DNA of 64,000 nt from Reyranella aquatilis (lineage in GTDB: Bacteria; Pseudomonadota; Alphaproteobacteria; Reyranellales; Reyranellaceae), in NCBI RefSeq assembly GCF_020880995.1, contig NZ_JAJISD010000007.1, positions 248,001 to 312,000 of the forward strand, read 5' to 3'. The notes under the pieces are model-generated. The model did no database searches. It worked only from the letters and a program-made list of their open reading frames with translations, and was not told where the DNA came from. The position numbers and the translations under genes are program-made. Shown here one piece after another: positions 47,113-55,346 of this stretch; the stretch's first letter is position 1, and every line of letters begins with the position of its first letter.

Positions 47113-47766
47113 TCAGTCGAACTTGCCGGACTTCAGCCGGCCGACCATCGGATTGGCTGCCGGCGCCGCGACCCGGCGCAGCGTGTTCGTGTCGCGATGG
47201 TTGAACGCCGGTGTCTTGCCCCGCACCGCGAGGTCGGTGCGCGTCACGTAGGACCAAGTGCCGTCATCGTTGAAGGTGATGTCGATGCGGTAATAGTCGG
47301 TCCGGAAAGCTTCTTCGAGGAAGGTCGTCGAGCAGATGCCGAAGCGTGTGTCGCCGCGCTTGGCCTCGACCGAGATGGTCTTGTCGCCCGGCTTCGCGAT
47401 GCCGCCCGCCAGTACGACCTGGCCACGCGGGATGGCGATGGACTGCATGATCAGGCCGGTGGCCGGCTCCCAGAGCCAGTAGCCGACCTGGTCGTGGAAG
47501 GTGATCGCCTCTTCCTCGGTGTTGATGTGGATGTGATAGCGCAGCCCGTAGAGGAGCTGCGGTCCGTTGGGCTGCGGATCGATCGGCTCTATGCGGATGT
47601 GCTCGCGGAAGCCGCGCTGCTCGGGCCCTTCCGCCTTGGGCGCGATGTCGATTCCCTTGTCGGATTCCCATTCGCCTGCGAGGCGGGCCAGCGGCCCGAG
47701 GTTGGCCAGGGTGTCCGGCGAAAAATCCTCGGGCTCGGTAAAGACGTCTTCGGGAAGGCTCGACAT
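47113..47766 (-). CDS. Nitrobindin-like heme-binding beta-barrel protein
   Basis: 217 residues from ATG 47764-47766 with GAGGA upstream. LGPLARLAGEWESDKG, then FHDQVGYWLWEPATG, fits the FABP-like/nitrobindin barrel; the C-terminal HRDTNTLRRV could offer the axial histidine. Probably cytoplasmic, binding heme or a fatty ligand. Its stop is six bases from the convergent receptor stop. Confidence 0.72.
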   Translation of the reverse strand: MSSLPEDVFTEPEDFSPDTLANLGPLARLAGEWESDKGIDIAPKAEGPEQRGFREHIRIEPIDPQPNGPQLLYGLRYHIHINTEEEAITFHDQVGYWLWEPATGLIMQSIAIPRGQVVLAGGIAKPGDKTISVEAKRGDTRFGICSTTFLEEAFRTDYYRIDITFNDDGTWSYVTRTDLAVRGKTPAFNHRDTNTLRRVAAPAANPMVGRLKSGKFD

Positions 47767-47836
47767 TGTATCCTCGCGGGGCTGAACGCGCGGCGAATGT
47801 GCGGCCCCGAACGGACAAGGACAAGCGCGCGGCTTG

Positions 47837-48157
47837 TCACGCGTCGCGCCAGTCGAAGGCGAGCGGCGCCTCGCGAAAGGCGAAGCGATCGATGTGGCGG
47901 GCGATGGCGCCCTTCAGCGCCTCGAGCTGGCCCGCGGCGCTGGCTTCGAGGCGGCATTCCAGCGCGTCGGCCTGCGCCTCCAGCAGCAGCGTCGCATCGC
48001 CCGGCCACTCCGCGCCGCGAGCGTTGCGCGGGAACACGACCCTGCCCTTCTCCGGCGTGAATTCGACCTCGAGGTTGTGGCCCCAGTGCTTGCAGAGCTG
48101 CTGGAGGTAGCGGCTGCCGTTGGCGGTCGGCACGCGCGCGATGCTGTGCGTGCTCAT
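47837..48157 (-). CDS. DUF2218 family protein
   Basis: 106 residues. VPTANGSRYLQQLCKHWGHN and ECRLEASAAGQLEALKGAIARHIDRFAFRE match the DUF2218 pattern. These small proteins are often found next to siderophore-interacting reductases or metal-responsive regulators. ATG 48155-48157 overlaps the repressor stop (ATGA), so it is under the operator at 48773-48790. Confidence 0.82.
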   Translation of the reverse strand: MSTHSIARVPTANGSRYLQQLCKHWGHNLEVEFTPEKGRVVFPRNARGAEWPGDATLLLEAQADALECRLEASAAGQLEALKGAIARHIDRFAFREAPLAFDWRDA

Positions 48158-48747
48158 AGCCGCTCGATCTTCTGCGCGGCTTCGTCGATGATCGCCACCG
48201 CGTCGTGCACCGTCTGCTTCTGCACACCCGCGCGCCCCAGGCGATGGATCAGCGCCTCGCGCAGGTTGTTCATCGCCCGGCGGACCGGCGCCGCATCGGT
48301 CCGCTCCTGCAGGCTGGCAAGCTCGGCGAGCCGGGCGAACAGCGCATCGACCTCGGCCTTGCGCTCGAGCAGATGGACCGTGCCGTCCGGCGTGACCGTG
48401 AAGGCCTTGCGCGCACCGTCGGACTTCACCTCGGAGACGTGACCCATCTCGTCGAGCATGGTCAACGTGGGATAGACCATGCCGGGACTGGGCACGTAGC
48501 TGCCGCCGGTCAGTTCCTCGATCGCGCGGATGAGTTCGTAGCCGTGACGCGGCTGGTCGGCGATCAGCTTGAGCAGAACGAGCCGCAGTTCGCCGGAATC
48601 GAAGACGCGCCGCCGTCCACGACCGCCACGCCCCTCGCCGGGGTCGCCGTGCCAACCATGACCGTGCCGGCCGAACCCCCGAGGGCCGAAGTGATGCTTG
48701 TGGCTCCCCTCGCCGTGGGGGTGGGGATGATGATGAAAGGATCGCAT
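48154..48747 (-). CDS. PadR-family repressor with His-rich N-terminus, YqjI-like
   Basis: 197 residues from ATG 48745-48747; an ATG at 48772-48774 would lie within the operator and ahead of the likely transcription start, so the downstream one is preferred. Residues 4-23 hold a dense His/Gly cluster (HHHPHPHG, HKHHFGP) able to bind Ni, Fe or Zn. The winged helix begins about residue 48 with FDSGELRLVLLKLIADQPRHGYEL, quoted in part, and continues SYVPSPGMVYPTLTML, close to E. coli YqjI, a nickel-responsive repressor of a ferric reductase gene. Here the coupled target is the DUF2218 gene. Confidence 0.85.
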   Translation of the reverse strand: MRSFHHHPHPHGEGSHKHHFGPRGFGRHGHGWHGDPGEGRGGRGRRRVFDSGELRLVLLKLIADQPRHGYELIRAIEELTGGSYVPSPGMVYPTLTMLDEMGHVSEVKSDGARKAFTVTPDGTVHLLERKAEVDALFARLAELASLQERTDAAPVRRAMNNLREALIHRLGRAGVQKQTVHDAVAIIDEAAQKIERL

Positions 48748-48772
48748 GAATGCTGTCTCACTGTGTTTGAAC

Positions 48773-48790
48773 ATATCTAAGATATATCTT
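48773..48790. promoter_or_regulatory. Operator for the PadR/YqjI-like repressor
   Basis: Two overlapping palindromes in an otherwise GC-rich region: ATATCT-A-AGATAT (48773-48785) and AAGATATATCTT (48779-48790), both perfect. On the minus strand a TTGAGC -35 (48795-48800) is followed at 17 bases by GATATG within the palindrome, so a bound repressor would cover the -10. AT-rich dyads are typical of PadR sites. Autoregulation by the adjacent gene is inferred. Confidence 0.7.
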
Positions 48791-48846
48791 GATTGCTCAA
48801 AAGCACAAGAGCCTGCTTCGACAAATTTTCAGTTACTTTTTGTTAT

Positions 48847-49146
48847 CTAGCGACGGCCGGCGCGGTTGACGGGGCCACCGCCGTTCACGGCGCCATCCAC
48901 GCCGTCGCGCGGCGCGACGCCGGCCCCGGGGGCACCCACACCCACGCCGGGCGCAACGCCGACGCCTGGCGCTCCCGCCCCGACGCCAGGCGCTACGCCG
49001 ACACCGGGTGCGCCGGCACCGACGCCGGCACGCGGTGCCCAGACGCATCCGTGCGGCACGCCTTCGGCCCGGCAATAGACCTGCGCTTCGGCCGAGCCCG
49101 CCATCAGCGCCAGCCCGAGGGACGTGCAAACGAGTGTGCGGATCAT
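48847..49146 (-). CDS. Small secreted protein with GVGVAPGVGAGAP repeats
   Basis: 99 residues with a signal peptide (MIRTLVCTSLGLALMAGSAEA, cut before QVYC) and SD GGGAG before ATG 49144-49146. Two cysteines (YCRAEGVPHGC) are followed by a tandem low-complexity stretch of Gly, Val, Ala and Pro, about residues 38-80, in repeats of roughly ten residues (APGVGVAPGVG units). The tail is basic (VNRAGRR). Small proteins with a CRxEGVPxGC start and a variable repeat tail look like periplasmic or surface factors; I know no function. Confidence 0.7.
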   Translation of the reverse strand: MIRTLVCTSLGLALMAGSAEAQVYCRAEGVPHGCVWAPRAGVGAGAPGVGVAPGVGAGAPGVGVAPGVGVGAPGAGVAPRDGVDGAVNGGGPVNRAGRR

Positions 49147-49191
49147 CGATTTCTCCCGAGTTCGGTCGATCGGCCGGGCAGTCGGCCGGAT

Positions 49192-52044
49192 CTACCAGGT
49201 CATGCGCAAGCCGGCGCGAAAGGTCTGTGAGGTCGAGGATGAACCGATCGAGCCCTGCCAGCCCGCGAAAAATGCGACGCCATCGTCGACAGCGAAATCG
49301 GCAGACAGGCCGACCAACGCCGAGTCGCGGGCGATCGGCGCGGTCGTCGTCGCAAAGGCCACACCGGGAGCCGCGGCGAAAGCCGCCTGGGTGGTGGCCG
49401 ACACGTCTGCGAATTCATGCGCACAGCCGAGGAGTCCGCGCACCGTGAGCGCGCGCTGGTCGGCCAGCGCGAGCGTACGGCTCACCGGCAGGGTGACGGC
49501 TCCGCGCACGCTGGTGAGCGACTGTCCGTTGACCTGCTGCGCTAGGCCGTTGGGGTTCTGCTCGACCGTGGCCGGCGACGACAGGCCGAGTACAGCGAGC
49601 GCCAGCGTCGGCTCGACGCTCCAGCCGTCGAAGCCCAGGCGCAGCCCCGCCGCGACCTGGCCGCCCACGCCGTTCGTGACGACGCTGTCGCGCGACACGC
49701 TGTTCCACGCGCCGAGGGATCGTGTCGTGGTCTGGTCGAAATTCAGATAGGCCACCTGGCCGCCGAAAAACAATGATCCCATGGCGTACTCGCCATAGAG
49801 CATGGCCTGGAACGCCGATCCCAGCGCCGCGGCGCCGTTGCCCGCGAAAGTGTTGGCGCTGCCGCCGCCCAGCGCGACACCGGCGACGAAGCCCGGCCCC
49901 AGTTCGACGTCGAGCCCGGCCATCACGCCGGCAAGCGACGACTGGAAGCCGGGTGCCGCCGCCGCCGCGACCTGCGTCCACTGACCGAAGCCGGACAGCC
50001 AGGCGGTCGTGCCGAGCGGCCCGGCCACCGACCGGGGCGCGGCGTTGGGAAGTCCCGCGCAGGCATCGCCGCAGGCCGCGGCGACGCCTTGCGCCTCGCC
50101 CTGCGCCGCGCGGCGGGTGCCGAGCCGCTGGCTCACCTGGTCGGAGAAACCGTAGAAGCCCTGGCGCGCCGACAGCATCATGTCGCCGTAGAGGCTGGGC
50201 GACAGCTGGTCGAGCGCCTGCGGGATCGACGCGGCGGGCAGGCTGTAGAGCGGTGCGAAGAGAGACTGCGACAGGCCGCTCATGCGCAGGCCGACCGCCG
50301 GCCGCAACACGTCGAGCGCCTGGCCGACCGACACCTGGTTGGGAGTCTGGGGAAGACCGGCGGCACCCAGATTGCCATAGGACGCGGGCGTGACGACCAG
50401 CGACACCGAGGACGGCCCATAGAGCGCGTCGAAGCGGGTTCCCGCCGCGAGGCCCGTTGGCTGGGCAAGGCCGGCGAAGCTTCCCTGCACGCCGCCCTCG
50501 GCCGAGACGACCACGAACTGCTGACCGATCGACGGCGTGAAGGCATTGGTCGCGGCCCCAGTGATGCCGCGCAGCACAGGCTGCAGCGTGCCGCCGGCCG
50601 TGAAGCCGTTGCCGGCACCCGTCACCACAACGCGGCTGTAGTTGCCGGCGCCTGCGCCGGTGCCCGTGCCATCGATATCGAGGGACAAGGTGCTGCCGGG
50701 CGCCATGACGACCGGCGCCGCGAAAGTGAGCGTGCCCGGACTGTTGCCCGGCGCCAGCGTGCCACCACTTTGCACCGTGGTGGCGCCGCCCACCGTACCG
50801 GTGCCGCGCAGCGTGCCATTGACCGAAACTGGCGAGACGATCGAGCCGTCGACCGACAGTGTGGCGCCGGCATCGATGGTCGTGAGGCCGGTATAGGTGC
50901 TGTTGCCGGCGAAGCTGACGCTACCGCCCAGCCCGCTGTTGGCGATGGTGAGACGGCCCGGCGTTCCGGGGATCGCATCGGACAGGACGCCGCTCAGCAC
51001 CGCCGAGTTGCCGCGCAGGTCGAGGCGGTTGGTGGCCGAACCGTCGACCACGAAGTTCTGGTTGAAGGTACTGCCGCTCGTGTCGACCTGCAGCGTGCCG
51101 CCCGTGAAGGCCGGTATCACGGTCGAACCCACGTTGCTCAGGAAGTAGGTCTGGCCGGCGGCAATGGGAGAGACCGGCATGATGCTTGCCGTCGTCGGCA
51201 AGCCGGTCGCGCCGGAGAGCGTATAGGAGCGCAGGACCATGCTCCCGGTGGTGGCGTCGCCCGTGATCTGGCCCGAGAGACTGCCGTAGGTCGGCCCGAA
51301 CAGTAGGCTGAACAGGACGTTGCCCTCGGGTGTCATCGAGCCCAGCACGGTGAAGTTGCCGACGAGGCTGTCGAGTGGCGCCGCGCCGACGCCCCAGTAA
51401 TAGCCGTTGCTGTAGCCGTTGATCTTGAACGTGCCGGGCGTCGCGGTGCCGAACACGTCAGGACTTCTCAGCTGCCAGGTGGTGCCGGCGGTCCAGCGCC
51501 ACTCCGGCGAGGTGATGTCGGCCGACACGTACTGAGTCGGCGAGGGCGGCGTGAAGACGGCGGGGTTGTAGGGCGCCATGTAGGCCCAATGCGTCACCAG
51601 CAGCGAGGTCCCGGTGATCATCTGCATTTCCATGAACGGCACGCCGCCGATCTCTCGCATCTGGCCGATCCCGATGATGGTGGGACTGTCGGCCGACGTG
51701 AACTCGATGCGGATCTGGCCCGTTTCGGTGACCACGCCGTTCATGGAGGAGTTGCTGGGCGCCGTGACGGTAGGTCCGATGGCGAACGTCGCCTCGCTCT
51801 GCCCCGTGAATCTGCCGTTGGTCGCGGTGCCCAGCGCCCACAGCGTCTGGTCGCCGATCGCAAAGGGATTGCTCGTCTGGCTGCGATTGGCGCCGGCATA
51901 GGCGACCAGGTTCGGGATCGCGACGTACCAGTTGGAATTGGAGAGGATGCCGTCCCAGCGCGAATCCTGGGCGGACGCCGTCCCGGCCGCCGAGACGATG
52001 GCGGCCACGGCCAGGGATGGCAGCCGCTTGCGTCCCCTTTTCAT
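49192..52044 (-). CDS. Autotransporter (type V secretion) with passenger and beta-barrel
   Basis: 950 residues from ATG 52042-52044; signal LPSLAVAAIVSAAGTASAQ follows a basic head. The passenger has a non-repetitive first 300 residues with no known enzyme motif, then a PATR-like beta-helix segment (GNSTYTGLTTIDAGATLSV, GTGTVGGATTVQSGGTLAPG). The barrel covers about the last 270 residues (AWLSGFGQWTQV to the end) and closes with an aromatic residue (RAGLRMTW), as outer-membrane barrels do. Probably surface-displayed; no protease or lipase triad seen. Confidence 0.88.
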   Translation of the reverse strand: MKRGRKRLPSLAVAAIVSAAGTASAQDSRWDGILSNSNWYVAIPNLVAYAGANRSQTSNPFAIGDQTLWALGTATNGRFTGQSEATFAIGPTVTAPSNSSMNGVVTETGQIRIEFTSADSPTIIGIGQMREIGGVPFMEMQMITGTSLLVTHWAYMAPYNPAVFTPPSPTQYVSADITSPEWRWTAGTTWQLRSPDVFGTATPGTFKINGYSNGYYWGVGAAPLDSLVGNFTVLGSMTPEGNVLFSLLFGPTYGSLSGQITGDATTGSMVLRSYTLSGATGLPTTASIMPVSPIAAGQTYFLSNVGSTVIPAFTGGTLQVDTSGSTFNQNFVVDGSATNRLDLRGNSAVLSGVLSDAIPGTPGRLTIANSGLGGSVSFAGNSTYTGLTTIDAGATLSVDGSIVSPVSVNGTLRGTGTVGGATTVQSGGTLAPGNSPGTLTFAAPVVMAPGSTLSLDIDGTGTGAGAGNYSRVVVTGAGNGFTAGGTLQPVLRGITGAATNAFTPSIGQQFVVVSAEGGVQGSFAGLAQPTGLAAGTRFDALYGPSSVSLVVTPASYGNLGAAGLPQTPNQVSVGQALDVLRPAVGLRMSGLSQSLFAPLYSLPAASIPQALDQLSPSLYGDMMLSARQGFYGFSDQVSQRLGTRRAAQGEAQGVAAACGDACAGLPNAAPRSVAGPLGTTAWLSGFGQWTQVAAAAAPGFQSSLAGVMAGLDVELGPGFVAGVALGGGSANTFAGNGAAALGSAFQAMLYGEYAMGSLFFGGQVAYLNFDQTTTRSLGAWNSVSRDSVVTNGVGGQVAAGLRLGFDGWSVEPTLALAVLGLSSPATVEQNPNGLAQQVNGQSLTSVRGAVTLPVSRTLALADQRALTVRGLLGCAHEFADVSATTQAAFAAAPGVAFATTTAPIARDSALVGLSADFAVDDGVAFFAGWQGSIGSSSTSQTFRAGLRMTW

Positions 52045-52172
52045 CGTTGCGCCCTGTCGGCGCTGTCCGCTACGCGGCGCCTTCAATGCACGGTCTCCCC
52101 CGATTCAACGGGGCATAGTTGGCCTCACAGCCTGTGCATTTGCAATACGGGAAGAGGCCTGTCGTGTAACAA

Positions 52173-53363
52173 CTATTGCGTGACGACGTAGCTCTTCGGT
52201 GGATGCCGGCGCATCGCCAACTCGTTCGGCTCGACGCCCCAGCCCGGCCCCTTCGGCAGGAGATAGTCGCCATTCTCGAAGACCGGCGGATTGTCGACGA
52301 TCTCGTCGCGCCACGGCACGCCGTCGATGTCGATCTCCATGATGCGGAAGTTCGGCACGGCGGCGCAGAAGTGCGCCGAGATCGCGCTGGCGAGGTGGCC
52401 GTAGAAATTGTGCGGCGCCACGTTGACCTCGTAGACGTCGGCCATCGAGGCGATCTTCAGCGACTCGTTGAAGCCGTTCCAGATCACGTCGACGATGGCG
52501 GTGTCGAAGGCATAGGCCTCGAGATAGGGCCGGAAGTCGCGGCGCTCCAGCAGCGTCTCGCCCGAGGCGATGGGGCACGGCGCATGCTCGCGGATCATCG
52601 CGATCGACCTGGGGTCGTGGATGTCGAGTTCGAGCCAGGTGAGACCGGTCGGTCCCACGGCGTCGGCGATGCGCTTGAAGCCTTCGGTGCGGAAATGGAA
52701 GTTGGTGTCGAGCATGATGCCGACATCGGGCCCGACGCCGGCGCGGAACGCCTCGACCGTCTTGGCGGCGCTGCGGGCGATGAAGGCGTCCCAGTTGCGC
52801 TCGGGGAAGCCCTTGCCGACGACGAAGCCCGGCCGATAGGCGCGCAGCTTGCCATCGACCTCCATCGCGATGTTGGTCTTGCAGGCGGTGAAGCCCTTCT
52901 TGCGCACCTCCTCGCCCGTGCGCATGAAATCGTCGTAGGAGCGCACCGCCGGCGTGCCGCAGAGGTCGGGATTGCGCATGCGGTAGGAGCCGCAATGCGA
53001 CCAGTAGACGGGGATGCGATCGCGCAGCTTGCCGCCGAACAGCTGATAGACCGGCACGCCCAGCGCCTTGCCCTTGATGTCGAGCAGCGCGTTCTCGATG
53101 GCGGCAATCGCCTGCCGCACAACACCGCCGCGCGACTGGGTCGATTTGGTGGCGAGCACGGCGTTCACCAGCTCGATGTCCATCGGGTCCATGCCGACGA
53201 CACTCGGCATCAGGTTCTCGATGACGCCGGAGAGGCCGGGGCTGCCGAAGCTTTCGTTGTACTCGGACCAGCCGACCGGACCGGTGTCCGTCACCAGCTT
53301 CAGGAACGAGAAGAGACGCCAGCCGGCATCGCAGCGAAAGATCTCGTAGCTTTTGACCTTCAT
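52173..53363 (-). CDS. dgoD: Enolase-superfamily sugar-acid dehydratase, D-galactonate type
   Basis: 396 residues. Metal ligands D219 (MLDTNFH), E245 (WLELDIHD) and E269 (ASGETLL); K162 (CKTNI) and the APHNFYGH histidine are at the general base/acid positions. Length and motifs fit the mandelate racemase/galactonate dehydratase branch. It is followed by KDPGal-type aldolase and kinase genes read from upstream, which makes D-galactonate (or a close aldonate) the likely substrate. SD GGGAGAGGG precedes ATG. The symbol rests on context. Confidence 0.8.
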   Translation of the reverse strand: MKVKSYEIFRCDAGWRLFSFLKLVTDTGPVGWSEYNESFGSPGLSGVIENLMPSVVGMDPMDIELVNAVLATKSTQSRGGVVRQAIAAIENALLDIKGKALGVPVYQLFGGKLRDRIPVYWSHCGSYRMRNPDLCGTPAVRSYDDFMRTGEEVRKKGFTACKTNIAMEVDGKLRAYRPGFVVGKGFPERNWDAFIARSAAKTVEAFRAGVGPDVGIMLDTNFHFRTEGFKRIADAVGPTGLTWLELDIHDPRSIAMIREHAPCPIASGETLLERRDFRPYLEAYAFDTAIVDVIWNGFNESLKIASMADVYEVNVAPHNFYGHLASAISAHFCAAVPNFRIMEIDIDGVPWRDEIVDNPPVFENGDYLLPKGPGWGVEPNELAMRRHPPKSYVVTQ

Positions 53364-53385
53364 GTTCCCTCTCCCGCGTTTTCGC

Positions 53386-54012
53386 TTACTTGCGCCACGC
53401 CCCTACGATGGACGCCGCCTTGGCGCGGACCGTGGCCGCGTCGTCGCCCGCTTTGTAGAGCGAAGAGCCGAGGCCGAAACCCGCGGCGCCGGCCGAGCGC
53501 CAGGCTTGCATATTGTCCGCGCCGATGCCGCCGACCGGGATCAGCTTCGTGCCCTTCGGCAGCACCGCCAGCAGTGCCTTCACCACGGCGGGCGAGGCGA
53601 TCTCGGCGGGAAACAGCTTCAGCCCATGAGCTCCGGCTTTCAGGGCCGCGAAGGCTTCCGTCGGGGTCAGGATGCCGGGCAGGCTCGCCATGCCGAGCCG
53701 CACGGTTTCCGCGACCACCTCGGGATCGAAGTTCGGCGCGACGACCAGCTCGCCGCCGGCCGACGCGACGTCGCGCGCCTCGGCGGCCGTCAGCACCGTG
53801 CCGGCGCCGGTCACGGCATCGGGAAAGCGCTTGCGCAGGGCCGCGATACTGTCGAGCGGCCGCGGCGAGTTGAGCGGCACCTCGATCAGGCGAAAGCCCG
53901 CCTCGACCAGCACATCGCCGATCGCCGGCGCCTCCTCGGGCTTCAGCCCGCGCAGGATGGCGACGAGCGGCAGCTCGCCCATCGCAGCCTTGAATCGATC
54001 GACGCTCGTCAT
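53386..54012 (-). CDS. dgoA: 2-dehydro-3-deoxy-6-phosphogalactonate aldolase
   Basis: 208 residues from ATG 54010-54012 (ATGA overlap with dgoK). KDPG/KHG aldolase family: VAILRGLKPEEA, IEVPLNSPRPLDSI with the catalytic glutamate, GAGTVLT, and the Schiff-base lysine in GLKLFPAE. NSP after EVPL is typical of the galactonate-type rather than the gluconate-type enzyme. Makes pyruvate and glyceraldehyde 3-phosphate. Confidence 0.88.
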   Translation of the reverse strand: MTSVDRFKAAMGELPLVAILRGLKPEEAPAIGDVLVEAGFRLIEVPLNSPRPLDSIAALRKRFPDAVTGAGTVLTAAEARDVASAGGELVVAPNFDPEVVAETVRLGMASLPGILTPTEAFAALKAGAHGLKLFPAEIASPAVVKALLAVLPKGTKLIPVGGIGADNMQAWRSAGAAGFGLGSSLYKAGDDAATVRAKAASIVGAWRK

Positions 54013-54878
54013 CCCTGCAAGGCCCTCATGCCCGCCCATGTCGCTTCGCCGCCGAAGCAGCGCACGGCGACATCCATCGACTTCAAGGCGAGAGCATAGC
54101 GCGCCGTGAGGGCCGGCGCGCCGATCGCGATCACGTCACGGGCGCCCGGCGCTTCGTGGCGCAATTCTTCCCCGATCAGCAGACCCGACAGGTAACTCGC
54201 CGACTGCGACGGCGACAACCGGTCGAACAGCGCGAGCGCCCGCACGCCGAAGGCATTGTGCAGCAGCCCCTCGCCGTTGCCGGCGCGCGTCACGCCGCGC
54301 AGGAACATCGCCTCGTCGAGCGTCGCATCGGCCGCGAGCGTGCGCGCCAGGATCGAATGCTGGCTGAGCAGGCCATAGAACTCGCCGGTCATGCAGGTGC
54401 GAAAACCCACGATGCGGCCCTCGCGCACCGTGGCCCATTTGCTGTGCGTGCCCGGCAGGACGAACAGCCCATCCGAGATGCCGGCGAGCCGCAGCCCGCC
54501 GACGATCTGCACTTCCTCGCCGCGCATCACGTCGGGCACGTCGCCCTGCTCGACACTGAGGCCGGGCACCAGCGCGATTCGGCCCGGCTCGATCCAATGC
54601 AGCTTCTTCTTCAGCTCGTCGAGACCGGCCGGACAGGCGACGTAAGGCGCCTCGACCCAGCCCTGCCGGCTGCCGGCCATGCCCGAGATCAGGCAGACGC
54701 TGCCGGCGGGCTTCATCCAATCGGCGAACAGAGAGTCGAAGACGTGCGCAAAATCGCCGTTCGGCACATTGAGGATCCCGAGCGGCGCGCTCTTCTCCTC
54801 CAGCACGCTACCCGCAGCATCGAGACGGGCGCCACGCAGCGAACTCGTGCCCCAGTCGACGGCGATCAGGTGCGGCAC
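54009..54878 (-). CDS. dgoK: 2-dehydro-3-deoxygalactonokinase
   Basis: 289 residues from GTG 54876-54878. IAVDWGTSSLRGARLD is the phosphate 1 region of the DgoK family, SGMAGSRQGW and VLPGTHSKW are further family blocks. Phosphorylates 2-keto-3-deoxygalactonate before cleavage by the coupled aldolase. Promoter side of the cassette; no transporter gene is adjacent. Confidence 0.9.
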   Translation of the reverse strand: MPHLIAVDWGTSSLRGARLDAAGSVLEEKSAPLGILNVPNGDFAHVFDSLFADWMKPAGSVCLISGMAGSRQGWVEAPYVACPAGLDELKKKLHWIEPGRIALVPGLSVEQGDVPDVMRGEEVQIVGGLRLAGISDGLFVLPGTHSKWATVREGRIVGFRTCMTGEFYGLLSQHSILARTLAADATLDEAMFLRGVTRAGNGEGLLHNAFGVRALALFDRLSPSQSASYLSGLLIGEELRHEAPGARDVIAIGAPALTARYALALKSMDVAVRCFGGEATWAGMRALQG

Positions 54879-54888
54879 GTCTACCTGC

Positions 54889-55332
54889 TTACCTGTTCAC
54901 GAACGAGGCATAGAGCCTGACGGCAAGCTGGTGCTGTGGCGTCAGATAGGGATACCTGATCGCGACCATTCGCTTCACGACATCGTCTTCGTCGCGAATC
55001 CGACCGCATCTCACGTCGTCATCCCATCGCGCGACAGTCCACCTGATCTCGTCGCACTTGGCCTCCAACGCAGGATACCTAGAGCGATCCACATCGGGGA
55101 TCACCGCAGGCCACAGCTTGTCGACGGGACCAGACCTTCCGAACTTGCTGTACGCCTCGAAGGCCCGATCGAACTGATCTGGCGTCACGACGGTGAGCTC
55201 GTCCGGAGTGAGCTTGTCGGGATCGTCTACGATCGGCGGCGCCGGCCGCGCCGGCTGCATCGAAGGTCCTGCCCACGGGCCGGGGCCAGTCAGGCGTTCG
55301 GCCATCTCCCAGGGACCAGGAACCTTCGCCAT
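54889..55332 (-). CDS. Hypothetical protein of atypical composition
   Basis: 147 residues from ATG 55330-55332 with GGAGAGG upstream. I recognise no family. The N-terminal 40 residues are Pro/Gly-rich (GPGPWAGPSM, PARPAPP); the rest is charged with DDPDKLTPDELTVVTPDQF and a C-terminal helical part. Base use is visibly less GC-rich than the neighbours, with codons such as TCT, AGG, CCT and GTA that are rare around it, so it may be a recent arrival. It separates dgoK from argE with short gaps. Confidence 0.55.
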   Translation of the reverse strand: MAKVPGPWEMAERLTGPGPWAGPSMQPARPAPPIVDDPDKLTPDELTVVTPDQFDRAFEAYSKFGRSGPVDKLWPAVIPDVDRSRYPALEAKCDEIRWTVARWDDDVRCGRIRDEDDVVKRMVAIRYPYLTPQHQLAVRLYASFVNR

Positions 55333-55346
55333 CGGCCTCTCCAAGC

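Noticed and set aside
48900..49030. Regular short repeats as a CRISPR array
   Set aside because: They are in-frame tandem repeats inside the small secreted protein gene, without unique spacers.
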